Source: Actinacidiphila fildesensis (GTDB lineage Bacteria; Actinomycetota; Actinomycetes; Streptomycetales; Streptomycetaceae). From it: DNA of 64,000 nt. Location of the stretch: the NCBI RefSeq assembly GCF_042652185.1, contig NZ_JBHSIX010000027.1, one strand, 5' to 3'. The notes under the pieces are model-generated. The model searched no databases. It worked only from the letters and a program-made list of their open reading frames with translations, and was not told the DNA's origin. Positions 49,716-58,627 of this stretch are shown here, piece after piece (the stretch's first letter is position 1; every line of letters begins with the position of its first letter). The translations under genes and the position numbers were made by a program.

Positions 49716-50375
49716 TCAGCGGGGCGGGGATACGAGGCCGAGTTCGTACGCGATGATGACGAGGTGGACGCGGTCGCGGGCGGCGAGTTTGGTGAACAGG
49801 CGGGCGACGTGGGCCTTTGCGGTGGAGACGCTGATGACGAGTTCCTCGGCGATCTCGGTGTTGGACAGACCGCGGCCCACGAGTGTCAGGACCTCGCGCT
49901 CGCGGTTGGTGACGCCGTCCACCGGGGCGGGGTGCGGGGTGGTGGGCTCGGGGCGGCCGGCGAACTCCGCGATGAGGCGGCGGGTGACACTGGGGGCGAT
50001 CAGGGCGTCACCGGCGCCGACGACTCGGATCCCGTCGAGAATGGACTCCAGCGGCATGTCCTTGACGAGGAATCCGCTCGCTCCGGCGCGCAGCGCGGCG
50101 TAGACGTACTCGTCGTCGTCGAACGTGGTGAGGACGAGGACGCGCGTCGGCAACTGCGGGTCCTCGGTGATGAGTCGCGCGGCTCCGATGCCGTCCAGCA
50201 CGGGCATGCGGATGTCCATGACGGCGACGTCGGGGCGCAGTTCCGTGGCCAGGGACACCGCCTCGGCGCCGTTCGCGGCCTCCCCCACGACTTCGATGTC
50301 GGGGGTGTCGGCGATCAGGACGCGCAGGCCGGTGCGGACCAGGGGCTGGTCGTCGGTGAGGATGACGCGGATCAT
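49716..50375 (-). CDS. NarL/FixJ-family response regulator
   Basis: A 219-residue regulator. Asp54 in VAVMDIRMPVLDG is the phosphoacceptor, DD8-9 the acidic pair, and LVLTTFDDDEYVYAALRAGASGF and LVKDM are intact. The LuxR helix-turn-helix is VTNREREVLTLVGRGLSNTEIAEELVISVSTAKAHVARLF. It overlaps the kinase stop by ATGA. Likely controls the divergent ABC transporter at 51691. Confidence 0.93.
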   Translation of the reverse strand: MIRVILTDDQPLVRTGLRVLIADTPDIEVVGEAANGAEAVSLATELRPDVAVMDIRMPVLDGIGAARLITEDPQLPTRVLVLTTFDDDEYVYAALRAGASGFLVKDMPLESILDGIRVVGAGDALIAPSVTRRLIAEFAGRPEPTTPHPAPVDGVTNREREVLTLVGRGLSNTEIAEELVISVSTAKAHVARLFTKLAARDRVHLVIIAYELGLVSPPR

Positions 50376-51556
50376 CGGGCGGTCACCCCGGCCATCCCGG
50401 CCCCGGCGGGCACCGGGAGCCGTGCGGCGACGCGGAAGCCGCCTTCGGGCCGCGGGCCGGCGCTGAATTCGCCGTGCAACAGGCTGACCCGCTCGCGCAT
50501 ACCGACGATGCCGTACCCCGCTCCCCCCTCGCCGCCGCAGCCGAGGTCGACGACCTCGATGGACAACTCCTCGTCCCGGTAGTCGACGCTCACGCTGCAG
50601 TCCCGGGTGCCGGAGTGCCGCACGACGTTGGTGACCGCCTCCTGGATGATGCGGAAGGCGGAGAGGTCGATGTCGGCGGGCACGGGTCTGCGTTCGCCGC
50701 GCCACCGGACGTCGACGCGCACACCGGCTTCCCTGGTCTTCGCGACCAGTTGTCCGACGTCGGCCAGTCCCGGCGCCGGGTCGAGGGGCGCCGAGTCCGC
50801 ATCCGACTGGCGCAGCGCGCGCAGCGTCCGCCGGAGCCCGGACAGGGTCTCGCGGCTGGTGGCCTCGATGGCGTCGAGTGCTTTGCGGGTCTCGTCGGGC
50901 TGACTGTCCATGACGCGGCTGGCCACACCCGCCTGGATGGCGATGATGCCGATGCTGTGCGCGACCATGTCGTGCAGTTCGCGGGCGATCCGCAGCCGCT
51001 CGGCGGTGACCGCCTGTTGAGTGGCCCGGGAGCGCAGCGTCTCGGTGTAGGCGCGGCTCTGGTGGATCGTGTTGCCGATCAGCCAGGCGATGACCGCGGT
51101 CGACGCGACGGCGGCCTCCGCCGCGATCCCGGCGTCCCCTTCGCGTATCAGCCGGGTGACCGTGAAAGCCGTCACCAGAACGACCGGCAGCATGGCGGCG
51201 AGGATCGAGATCCGGCGCGAGCGGGTGGCCGCGATGTAGCCCACCACTCCGTCGGCCAGCAGGAAGACCACGATCGGCGCCTCCACCACACGCGATCCGA
51301 GGGCGACGACGACGCCCGCGAGCGCCAGGCCGAGTGACGCCAGCGGCGCGCGGAACAGCAGCAGGGCGCCGAAGGTGGTGACGACCGCGACGATGAGCAG
51401 CGGGCCACCCTCGATGTTGCCGTCGAGTTCGGTCAGATGACGGAACTCGTCCGGCCGTTGGAAGGAGCGCACAAGGATGAGCGTCGACCAGAAGGCGCCG
51501 ACCCACACGCCCATGGGCAAGCGCTTCAGCAATGGAGGACGGTGGGTGACGGTCAT
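50372..51556 (-). CDS. Sensor histidine kinase, NarL-partner type
   Basis: A 394-residue kinase with four or more N-terminal membrane helices without an obvious extracellular domain (typical of intramembrane sensors), the HisKA_3 motif RIARELHDMVAHSIGII near residue 193, and an HATPase domain (AFRIIQEAVTNVVRHSG, GYGIVGMRERVSLL). The ATG at 51556 was chosen as the first Met after which hydrophobic segments follow. Divergent from an ABC-2-type transporter. Confidence 0.92.
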   Translation of the reverse strand: MTVTHRPPLLKRLPMGVWVGAFWSTLILVRSFQRPDEFRHLTELDGNIEGGPLLIVAVVTTFGALLLFRAPLASLGLALAGVVVALGSRVVEAPIVVFLLADGVVGYIAATRSRRISILAAMLPVVLVTAFTVTRLIREGDAGIAAEAAVASTAVIAWLIGNTIHQSRAYTETLRSRATQQAVTAERLRIARELHDMVAHSIGIIAIQAGVASRVMDSQPDETRKALDAIEATSRETLSGLRRTLRALRQSDADSAPLDPAPGLADVGQLVAKTREAGVRVDVRWRGERRPVPADIDLSAFRIIQEAVTNVVRHSGTRDCSVSVDYRDEELSIEVVDLGCGGEGGAGYGIVGMRERVSLLHGEFSAGPRPEGGFRVAARLPVPAGAGMAGVTAR

Positions 51557-51690
51557 GGCCCGATCGTAGGTCACCGGCCTCCACCTGCGCATTGGCCCGT
51601 GGATGTAGTCCCCGGGGCCACCTCGGCACTTGCGGAAGGTGGCCGCCGGCCCGATGCGGCACCGGTTGCCGGACCGGCACCGTTGGCATC

Positions 51691-52602
51691 GTGATTGAAG
51701 CCGACCGACTGACCAAGAGCTACGGCGACACCCTCGCCGTCGAAACCCTGACCTTCACCGTGCGACCTGGACAGGTGACCGGATTCCTCGGCCCGAACGG
51801 TGCGGGCAAGTCCACCACTCTGCGGATGATCCTGGGACTGAACACCCCGACCGGCGGGTCCGTCACCGTCGACGGGGTCCCGTTCGCGGACCGGCCGCGC
51901 GGACTGCGCCATGTCGGCGCGCTGCTGGACGCGCAGGACGTGCACGGCGGGCGCAGCGCCGCGGCGCATCTGTCCGCCCTGGCGCGCAGCAACCGCATCC
52001 CGCTGCACCGCGTGGACGATGTCCTGGCGGAGGTCGGGCTGGCCAAGGCGGCGCGGCGCCGCATCGGCGGGTTCTCCCTCGGGATGAAGCAGCGGCTGGG
52101 CATCGCGGGCGCTCTGCTCGGTGATCCTCCGGTGCTGCTGTTCGACGAACCGCTCAACGGCCTGGACCCGGAAGGCGTGCTGTGGGTGCGCGGCCTGTTC
52201 CGACGGCTGGCGTCCGAGGGCCGCACCGTGTTCGTCTCCAGCCACATGATGGGCGAGATGGAGCACACCGCCGATCATCTGATCGTGATCGGTCAGGGCC
52301 GGCTCATCGCCGACCAGAGCCTGGAGGACTTCTCGGCCCGCAGCACCGGCACGGGCGTGACCGTGCAGACGCCCGAACTCGACGCGCTGGCAACCGTACT
52401 GACCGCCGAGGGTGCGTCGGTGCGTCATGAGAGCGGCACGGTGGGGCGGGTGGCCGGACTGAGTGCGGCCCGGATCGGCGAACTCGCCCACCTGCACCGC
52501 ATCATGCTGCACGAACTCGCGACCCAGACCTCTTCGCTGGAGACCGCGTTCATGGAACTCACCGCCGACAGCGTTGAATACCTCGCAGGAGATCCCCGAT
52601 GA
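51691..52602 (+). CDS. ABC-2-type transporter ATPase
   Basis: A 303-residue ATPase. Walker A GPNGAGKST, Q-loop VGALLDAQDVHGGRSA, signature FSLGMKQRLGIAGALLG, Walker B VLLFDEPLNGLDPEG and H-loop VSSHMMGEM. The GTG at 51691 is the first plausible start, with a weak ribosome site. This group drives export of drugs or peptides together with the permease encoded next (ATGA overlap) and is often controlled by an adjacent two-component system, as here. Confidence 0.9.
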   Translation: MIEADRLTKSYGDTLAVETLTFTVRPGQVTGFLGPNGAGKSTTLRMILGLNTPTGGSVTVDGVPFADRPRGLRHVGALLDAQDVHGGRSAAAHLSALARSNRIPLHRVDDVLAEVGLAKAARRRIGGFSLGMKQRLGIAGALLGDPPVLLFDEPLNGLDPEGVLWVRGLFRRLASEGRTVFVSSHMMGEMEHTADHLIVIGQGRLIADQSLEDFSARSTGTGVTVQTPELDALATVLTAEGASVRHESGTVGRVAGLSAARIGELAHLHRIMLHELATQTSSLETAFMELTADSVEYLAGDPR

Positions 52603-53459
52603 GCACGATGACCTCGACCGCCGTAACGCCGCCGGCGCGAATGACCGATCCCGCGGTGCGGTTCGTGGACCTGCTCGCGGCCGAGTGGATCAAAATGCGG
52701 TCGCTCCGGTCGACCTACTGGGTGCTGGTGGTCAGCGCGTTGGTCGCCATCGCGGTCAATCTCAACGCCGTCCACACCGACCTGACCTACATCGACCAGT
52801 CCGCGAGGCCGGGGATGCCCCCGTACCGGTACGACCCGCTCTTCCACGGTCTCAACAGCATCGCCGTCTACCTCATGATGCTCGCGGCGGCCAGCGTCGG
52901 CGCCATCTCGATCTTCGGCGAGTACGCCACCGGAATGGTCCGTACGACGTTCGCCGCCGTACCCGACCGGCGAGCGGTGGTGGCGGCCAAGGTGGTCGTC
53001 GTCACCGCGGTCACCCTCGTCATGGGCGTGATCATCTCGACGGCGTCCTTCTTCGGCACCAACGCCATGCTGGCCTCACGCCATGTCGGCCTCTCGATCA
53101 ACGACCCCGGCTGTCTGCGCGCCGTCACGGCGTACGCGCTGATCGTCCCGGTGTCGGCCCTCATCGGCATCGCCTTCGCCGCCGTCATCCGGCACGCCAC
53201 GGCCACGATCGTCGGCCTGGTGTCCCTGCTGTTCATCGCTCCCCTGATGTTCGGCGGTGACCGGTACAAGCTCCTCAAGGAGATCGGCCACTGCCTGCCC
53301 ATCGCCGCGGTGGACCGGCTGAAGGAGAACCCGGACAACCCGTACTTCGACCCGGGTAAGTACCCGGCAACGATCACCGGGTCCTGGATCGCCCTCGGCT
53401 GCTGGGCGTTGGTGTCGGTGGTCGTCGCCATCGTTGTCGTGCGGCGCCGGGACGTGTGA
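52599..53459 (+). CDS. ABC-2-type transporter permease
   Basis: A 286-residue membrane protein with six helices. After a cytoplasmic start (LAAEWIKMRSLRSTYWVL) come FHGLNSIAVYLMMLAAASVG, the EYATGMVRTTFAAVPDRRAVVAAK loop typical of this group, and a C-terminal pair ending RRRDV. Works with the ATPase before it. Confidence 0.88.
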   Translation: MSTMTSTAVTPPARMTDPAVRFVDLLAAEWIKMRSLRSTYWVLVVSALVAIAVNLNAVHTDLTYIDQSARPGMPPYRYDPLFHGLNSIAVYLMMLAAASVGAISIFGEYATGMVRTTFAAVPDRRAVVAAKVVVVTAVTLVMGVIISTASFFGTNAMLASRHVGLSINDPGCLRAVTAYALIVPVSALIGIAFAAVIRHATATIVGLVSLLFIAPLMFGGDRYKLLKEIGHCLPIAAVDRLKENPDNPYFDPGKYPATITGSWIALGCWALVSVVVAIVVVRRRDV

Positions 53460-53500
53460 GCCCCGGGCGCATCGGGCCCGTTGTCCTCGCCGGTTCATTT

Positions 53501-53514
53501 ACGGATCGATCCGT
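53501..53514 (+). promoter_or_regulatory. 14-bp perfect palindrome, TetR operator
   Basis: ACGGATCGATCCGT lies 18 bp before the ATG of the TetR gene at 53533. TATGCT at 53521-53526 could be the -10, which would give a nearly leaderless transcript. Autorepression is likely. Confidence 0.65.
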
Positions 53515-53532
53515 TTCGTTTATGCTGAGGCC

Positions 53533-54108
53533 ATGAACCGAGGACGCCCGCGGGACGGCAAGGTCGACGCGGCGGTCAGTGACGCCGTACGGGGGATCCT
53601 GGACGAGGTCGGGTACCAGCAGTTGAGCATCGACCGCGTCGCGGCCCGGGCGGGGGTCGGCAAGGCGGGGATCTACCGGCGGTGGCGGTCCAAGGCCGAG
53701 ATGGTGTTCGTGGCCGTGGTGCACGGGACGGAGATCGCCCCGCCCGCCGACCTCGGCGGTCTGCGGGCCGATCTGACCGCTCTCGTCGAGCAGATCATCG
53801 TCCTGCTGTCCGCGCCGCACGCGCGGAAGGCGCTGCCGGGGCTGATCGCCGACATCGCCGCCGACCCGGAGTTGGCGACCCGGTTCGCCGCCACGTTCAT
53901 CGACCGTCAGCAGAACGTACTGGCCCGGATCCTCGAACGGGCCACCCAGCGGGGTGAGATCCGCAGCGGGTCCGATCCGGTACTGGCGCACGCGCAACTG
54001 CTCGGCACCGTCTTCGTCCATCTGTTCATGCTCTGCGGCACACCGCCGTCGGACCTGCCCCGGCGGCTGGCCGACGCGGTGGCCGCCGGGCTCGACACTC
54101 CGGAGTGA
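53533..54108 (+). CDS. TetR-family regulator
   Basis: A 191-residue repressor. The helix-turn-helix is QQLSIDRVAARAGVGKAGIYRRWRSKAEMV, preceded by the short leader NRGRPRDG typical of the TetR_C_16 group. The C-terminal helices (HARKALPGLIADIAADPELA, HLFMLCG) form the ligand pocket. It is followed 4 bp later by an SRPBCC-like gene, which it probably regulates along with itself through the palindrome at 53501. Confidence 0.92.
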   Translation: MNRGRPRDGKVDAAVSDAVRGILDEVGYQQLSIDRVAARAGVGKAGIYRRWRSKAEMVFVAVVHGTEIAPPADLGGLRADLTALVEQIIVLLSAPHARKALPGLIADIAADPELATRFAATFIDRQQNVLARILERATQRGEIRSGSDPVLAHAQLLGTVFVHLFMLCGTPPSDLPRRLADAVAAGLDTPE

Positions 54109-54112
54109 CCCG

Positions 54113-54679
54113 ATGGAACTCGACCGCCTGCTTCCGGTCCACGACTTCCGCTCCTGTTTCACCCGGCACATCGCGGCGGACCCGGCCACCGTATGGCGGG
54201 CCCTGCTCGACGTCACCGCCGAGGAACTCCCCGTCTCGCGCCGGCTGATGCTGCTGCGGACGACCGGCCGGAACCGGCTCAAAGGCCCGTTTCTCGACAC
54301 GTTCCCGACGCCGACCCTCAGCACCGTGGAGGGAGCGGAGCTGGTCAAGGGCATGGTCGCCAAGTTCTGGCGGCTTCGGCCCCCGTCCGCACCGATCGAG
54401 CCGGGCGACGCCGATGCCTTCGCCCGATTCGCGGAGCCGGGGTGGGCGAAGGCGGCCATGAGTCTGCGGGTGGTGCCCGACGGTGACGCCACCGTCGTCT
54501 CCTTCGAGACCAGGGTGCGGGCCACCGACGCCCGCTCGCGACGGATCTTCCGCCCCTACTGGCTCTTCATCCGGCTGGGCGGTGCCGCGTTCATCAGGCT
54601 CGAGGTGCTGCGCGCCGTCGCGCGCCGGGCCGAGCGTACCGCCGCCGAGGCCGCCGATGCCGACGGAGCCTCCGGCTGA
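54113..54679 (+). CDS. SRPBCC-like (START-fold) protein
   Basis: A 188-residue soluble protein. The sequence FTRHIAADPATVWRALLDV is typical of the first strand-helix of polyketide cyclase/START-like folds, and SLRVVPDGDATVVSFETRVRATDARSRRIFRPYWLFI of the last strands and long helix. The pocket would bind a small hydrophobic ligand. Co-transcribed with the TetR gene. Fold call by pattern only. Confidence 0.65.
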   Translation: MELDRLLPVHDFRSCFTRHIAADPATVWRALLDVTAEELPVSRRLMLLRTTGRNRLKGPFLDTFPTPTLSTVEGAELVKGMVAKFWRLRPPSAPIEPGDADAFARFAEPGWAKAAMSLRVVPDGDATVVSFETRVRATDARSRRIFRPYWLFIRLGGAAFIRLEVLRAVARRAERTAAEAADADGASG

Positions 54680-54816
54680 ACGGCTCATCGGCATCGCTGA
54701 CGTGACGGCTCGTTCGCGAACGCTCAGGGTGAGGTCGAAAACCCGCCGGATCGCAGCGGACTGCGACTGTTCCATGGACCCATGGCCTTTCGAACGAACA
54801 CCACCGAACAGGGGTG

Positions 54817-54943
54817 ATGGGTGTCCTGAGCATCGCGGTGCTGATCGCGCTGACCGTCCTGCTGCCGCCGCTTCCCGCTGTCCAGGTGACCCGGCCCGTC
54901 GGCACCTACCGACGGGGGCGAGGCGAGTCCTACGGGCAGGGGA
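54817..54943 (+). pseudogene. N-terminal stub resembling an exported hydrolase
   Basis: ATG 54817 begins a hydrophobic leader (MGVLSIAVLIALTVLLPPLP) followed by VTRPVGTYRRGRGESY, which resembles the start of exported alpha/beta hydrolases of the acetylhydrolase type (leader, then a PxGPYxVG motif). The frame soon runs antisense through the methyltransferase gene without family features. Probably a truncated gene; could be chance. Confidence 0.3.
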
Positions 54944-55585
54944 TCACTGCGCCAAGCGCCGGAGCTTCAGGGTGTTGTCCGTGCGGGTTGCGGGCTGCCC
55001 GTCGGGACCGGTCATCCCGCTCTCGTGGACGTCCGCGAGGAGCACCTCCCACTGCCCGGCCGGGAGATCGAGGTCCGCGAAGACCTCTTCAGATGTGGGG
55101 AAGTGCGGGGCGTGACCCTTGTCGGCCACCCAGGAAGGGGATCCGGCGTGCCCGACGACCAGCAGCACACCGCCCGGGGCGACGGCCGCCGCGGCGCTGC
55201 GCAGGATCTGCTCCCTCGGCATCGTGACGGGCGAGTGCAGGAAGTGGGCGGAGACCAGGTCGAAGGCGCCGATGGGGAACGACACCGCCAGATCGCACCG
55301 CTGCCAGTCGATCCGGTCGGCCACACCCGCGGCCGCCGCATGCTCGGCCCCTCGCTCCAGTGCCTTCCGGGAGATGTCGACGGCGGTGACCTTCCAGTTC
55401 TGCTGCGCCAGCCACAGCGCGTCGGCTCCCTCCCCGCATCCGAGGTCCAGGGCGCTTCCCGGGGTCAGTCCGGCCGTTTCGCGGACCAGGGCGGCATTGG
55501 GGTTGCCGCTCCAGATCCGGTCGCTGGAACCGTAGCGGGCGTCCCAGAACTCTTCGGCGGAGGCGTGGTCGAGGTGATCGGTCAT
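54944..55585 (-). CDS. SAM-dependent methyltransferase (class I)
   Basis: A 213-residue class I methyltransferase. The SAM motif is ALDLGCGEGADALWLAQQ, followed by VTAVDISRKALERG, QRCDL and FDLVSAHFLHSP. The N-terminal EFWDARYGSSDRIWSGNPN is shared with TehB-like and thiopurine-type methyltransferases that detoxify metalloids or xenobiotics. It lies 83 bp behind a thioredoxin-reductase-like gene, a pairing frequent in Streptomyces. Confidence 0.88.
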   Translation of the reverse strand: MTDHLDHASAEEFWDARYGSSDRIWSGNPNAALVRETAGLTPGSALDLGCGEGADALWLAQQNWKVTAVDISRKALERGAEHAAAAGVADRIDWQRCDLAVSFPIGAFDLVSAHFLHSPVTMPREQILRSAAAAVAPGGVLLVVGHAGSPSWVADKGHAPHFPTSEEVFADLDLPAGQWEVLLADVHESGMTGPDGQPATRTDNTLKLRRLAQ

Positions 55586-55668
55586 CGGGGCATCCTTCGT
55601 CAGATCTGCGGTGTCGTTGGGGATGGTGCGTAGCTGGGCCGAATGAGTTCGGATCCGGTGGGGCCGGA

Positions 55669-56736
55669 TCACAAGCCGTGCCGGCGGTCGCCGAGAACGC
55701 GTTCGCACACCTCGCGCTCCACCTGCGGGGAGAAGGGGGCGCGACGGGCGGCGACGGCCCGGTCGGTGTCCTCGGCCGTCAGGTCGGCGTTGATCGCCGA
55801 GCCCGCTCGCACTCCTGCGGCAGCGGATCCGATGACCTGCTCGAACAGGCCGGTGACGTTGCCGGCCACCCACACGCCGGGCACCGCGGTGGCGCCCAGA
55901 GGATCGGCGGCGATGTAGCTGCCGAGCACCTGGCCGCCCATCTCCTGCTCGGTGATCTCGAGGCCGAGGCCGGCAAGGATCGCCGAGCGGGCGGTGAGTC
56001 GCGGGGTGATCGCGAGCGCCTGGCACGCGACCTTCCGGCCGTCGGCCATCCGCACGCCGGAGAGCCGGTCGTCGCCGCCCGTCATCAGACCGGACACCTC
56101 GCCGGTGACGACCGTGATGTCGCGGGCGGCGAGCTTCTCGTACTCCTCGTCACCCGGTTCCGGCGCGGTGTGCAGGAAGAGAGTGACGTGGCTGCTCCAC
56201 TGCCGCCACATCAGTGCCTGGTGGACGGCGAGGGGACCGGTCCCCAGGATGCCGATCCGCTGGTCGCGTACCTCCCATCCGTGGCAGTACGGGCAGTGCA
56301 GCACCTCACGCCCCCACCGTTCGGCCACACCGGGGACCGCGGGCAGCTCGTCGACCAGGCCCGTGGTGACCAGGAGCCGCTGCGCCAGGACCGCGGTCCC
56401 GTCGGCGAGGGCGACGCGGAAGTCCCCGCCCGGGCGGCGCTCGGCGGTCGCCGCGGTGCCCGACACGATCTCGCCGCCGTAACCGATCACCTCCTGGCGG
56501 CCGGCCGCCAGGAGTTCCCCGGGTGGTGTGCCCTCGCGCGCCAGATACCCGTGGACGCCGTCCGCCGGGGCGTTCCGGGGCTGTCCGGCGTCGATCACCA
56601 GGACCGACCGCCGTGCGCGGGCCAGGGTCAGTGCTCCGCTCAGTCCCGCGGCGCCGCCTCCGATGATCACGACGTCGTAGCGCTGTTCCTCGTCCAGGGC
56701 AGCGGTGGTCGTCGTCTGCTGTGCGTGTGTCGTCAT
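55669..56736 (-). CDS. Thioredoxin-reductase-like FAD/NAD(P) oxidoreductase
   Basis: A 355-residue flavoprotein. The FAD-binding site is VVIIGGGAAGLSGALTLARA with a C-terminal GVWVAGNVTGLFEQVIGSAA, the NAD(P) site GILGTGPLAVHQAL, and the redox motif CPYC (HCPYCHGWEV). Unlike thioredoxin reductases it has an extended leader and no thioredoxin partner adjacent. Similar genes are annotated as NAD(P)/FAD-dependent oxidoreductases, some in holomycin/gliotoxin-like dithiol oxidation. Divergent from an XRE-cupin regulator that probably controls it. Confidence 0.88.
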   Translation of the reverse strand: MTTHAQQTTTTAALDEEQRYDVVIIGGGAAGLSGALTLARARRSVLVIDAGQPRNAPADGVHGYLAREGTPPGELLAAGRQEVIGYGGEIVSGTAATAERRPGGDFRVALADGTAVLAQRLLVTTGLVDELPAVPGVAERWGREVLHCPYCHGWEVRDQRIGILGTGPLAVHQALMWRQWSSHVTLFLHTAPEPGDEEYEKLAARDITVVTGEVSGLMTGGDDRLSGVRMADGRKVACQALAITPRLTARSAILAGLGLEITEQEMGGQVLGSYIAADPLGATAVPGVWVAGNVTGLFEQVIGSAAAGVRAGSAINADLTAEDTDRAVAARRAPFSPQVEREVCERVLGDRRHGL

Positions 56737-56795
56737 GTCGCTCGCCTCCGTTCACCGCGATCGTCATCCCATCGGCACCCGCTTGACAAAGTTTC

Positions 56796-56810
56796 TTGCC
56801 GGGATGGCAA
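56796..56810. promoter_or_regulatory. Shared operator between the oxidoreductase and XRE-cupin genes
   Basis: TTGCC-GGGAT-GGCAA is a 5-bp-arm dyad lying between the two divergent starts, close behind TTGACA at 56783-56788. The ATG at 56804 lies inside it, which is why 56819 is preferred as the regulator's start. Confidence 0.5.
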
Positions 56811-56818
56811 ATGGATAT

Positions 56819-57415
56819 ATGGCAGACGACGACATTCCCGGTGTACTGACCGCGGTGGGACCCCGGCTGCGGGCGCTGCGGCACGACCGCGGCACCACGC
56901 TGGCGCAGCTGAGCGAGATGACCGGCATCTCGCTCAGCACCCTCTCGCGCCTGGAGTCCGGGAAGCGCAAGCCGACCCTGGAGCTCCTGCTGCCGCTGGC
57001 CAAGGCCCACGGTGTGGCGCTGGACGAACTCGTCGGCGCGCCGGACACCGGCGACCCCCGCATCCGCCCCCGCCCCTTCACCCGGCACGGCCAGACCTTC
57101 GTGCCCCTGACCCGCCACCTCGGCGGGCTGCACGCCTACAAACAGATCCTCCCGGTGGGGACCGGTGCCGACGTCCGCCCCGAGCAGGGGACGCACGAGG
57201 GCTACGAATGGCTCTACGTCCTGTCCGGCAAGCTGCGACTCGCCCTGGGCGATCACGACCTCGTCCTCACCGCCGGCGAGGCCGCCGAATTCGACACCCG
57301 CACCCCGCACGGCTTCGCCAACGCCGGAACGTACCCGGTCGAGTTCCTCAGCCTGTTCGGAGCACAGGGCGAACGCATGCACGTACGAGCCCGCCCCACC
57401 GCTACGGACGGGTGA
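56819..57415 (+). CDS. XRE-family regulator with cupin domain
   Basis: A 198-residue protein. The XRE helix-turn-helix is TLAQLSEMTGISLSTLSRLESGKRKPTLELLLPLA, followed by a cupin domain (EGYEWLYVLSGKLRLALGDHDLVLTAGEAAEFDTRTPHGFAN) that would bind a small ligand or metal. The ATG at 56819 was chosen over one 15 bases earlier, which lies in an inverted repeat. Divergent from the oxidoreductase, likely its regulator. Confidence 0.87.
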   Translation: MADDDIPGVLTAVGPRLRALRHDRGTTLAQLSEMTGISLSTLSRLESGKRKPTLELLLPLAKAHGVALDELVGAPDTGDPRIRPRPFTRHGQTFVPLTRHLGGLHAYKQILPVGTGADVRPEQGTHEGYEWLYVLSGKLRLALGDHDLVLTAGEAAEFDTRTPHGFANAGTYPVEFLSLFGAQGERMHVRARPTATDG

Positions 57416-57619
57416 GTGGGGCCGGCGGGCAGGCAGAACCGGCTTTCCGGGCTACCCGAACTCTGGAAATAACATTCCAGGAGGCGGTTGATGACCGAAT
57501 ATCCGCCTTTCTCCGTACCTCTCCTGGTTTTTTGTGTCACGGACTGGCAACTATGAGTACTGGGTGACATGTGGGGCGAGATGCTTCAATCCTCAACTTT
57601 TTGAGACCTTGGGGGCATC

Positions 57620-58207
57620 GTGTCGTATCAGCAACCACAGGGCTGGGGCCAACCTCAACAACCGCAGGCGCCGCAGGCACCACCGGCCAGGCGCAAGAGG
57701 AACGGCTGCCTGACCGCCTTCATCGCGGTCGCCGCGTTCTGCGTCGTGATCGGCGTGATCGCCGCAGTGGCCGGCGGGGGCAAGAAGGACAGCAACGACA
57801 AGGCCGGCACTCCGACCGCGTCCGCACCGGCCGCAGCACCCGGTTCGCAGAAGGCCGCGACGACCGGGCAGGCGACAAAGCCGCCGTCGAAAGCTCCGGC
57901 TGCCGAGACGAAGGCCGCCGCGGAGACCGTGACGTACCTGGTGGAGGGCAGCACGGCCGAGGTCACCTACGGACCGGCCGGGTCGAGCTTCTCGGGGAAG
58001 GTGCCGTTGAAGGTGACGAAGCCGCTGGGGACGCCCATGTACTACTCGATCACCGCGCAGTTGCAGGGTGGGGGCCACGTGAAGTGCTCGATCCTCGTCA
58101 ACGGCAAGGTGATCTCGAAGGCCGAGGCGTCGGGTAGCTACAACATCGCCATGTGTCAGATCAGCCAGGACTTCGGGGGCGACGGCTGGGTGAACACCAA
58201 CGGATGA
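57620..58207 (+). CDS. MmpS-like membrane-anchored protein
   Basis: A 195-residue protein from GTG. A Gln/Pro-rich cytoplasmic N-terminus (SYQQPQGWGQPQQPQAP) and CLTAFIAVAAFCVVIGVIAAV as the membrane helix lead to a Thr/Ala/Pro linker and a C-terminal MmpS-type beta domain (TYLVEGSTAEVTYGPAG, YYSITAQLQGGGHVKCSILVNG, YNIAMCQ) with two cysteines. In mycobacteria MmpS proteins assist MmpL transporters; no MmpL is nearby. Confidence 0.75.
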   Translation: MSYQQPQGWGQPQQPQAPQAPPARRKRNGCLTAFIAVAAFCVVIGVIAAVAGGGKKDSNDKAGTPTASAPAAAPGSQKAATTGQATKPPSKAPAAETKAAAETVTYLVEGSTAEVTYGPAGSSFSGKVPLKVTKPLGTPMYYSITAQLQGGGHVKCSILVNGKVISKAEASGSYNIAMCQISQDFGGDGWVNTNG

Positions 58208-58290
58208 CCGGCACACCGGCAGCCCCCGGCCGTGCTGCACGGTCGGGGGCTGCCGGCGTACGGGCGGGGAGCGCCCGGCGGCCGGGACGG

Positions 58291-58626
58291 TCAGTTGAGG
58301 ATGTCGTCGAGCTCCTGGAGGAGCCGCCGCTTCGGGCGGGCTCCGACCATCGACTTCACCGGCTGCCCGCCGTTGAAGACCATGAGCGTCGGCATCGACA
58401 GCACGCCGTACGCCGCCTGCGTCTCCGGATTCGTATCCACGTCGAGCAGCACCACCTTGAGCCGGCCCGCCTGCTCCTCGGCCACCGCCTCCAGCACCGG
58501 GGCGATCATCCGGCACGGTCCGCACCAGTCCGCGGTGAACTCCACGAGCACCGGTCCCTCGGCCGCCAGCACCTCCTCGGCGAACGTCGCATCCGTCACC
58601 GTGGCCAATCCTGTCGCCTGCGCCAT
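58291..58626 (-). CDS. trxA: Thioredoxin
   Basis: A 111-residue thioredoxin with the classical active site (FTADWCGPCRMIAPVLEAVA) and cis-Pro in SMPTLMVFNGG. It reduces protein disulfides in the cytoplasm. The ATG at 58626 is 1 bp after the stop of a MerR-type regulator, so the pair is an operon, pointing to induction under redox or thiol stress. Confidence 0.95.
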   Translation of the reverse strand: MAQATGLATVTDATFAEEVLAAEGPVLVEFTADWCGPCRMIAPVLEAVAEEQAGRLKVVLLDVDTNPETQAAYGVLSMPTLMVFNGGQPVKSMVGARPKRRLLQELDDILN

Positions 58627-58627
58627 C

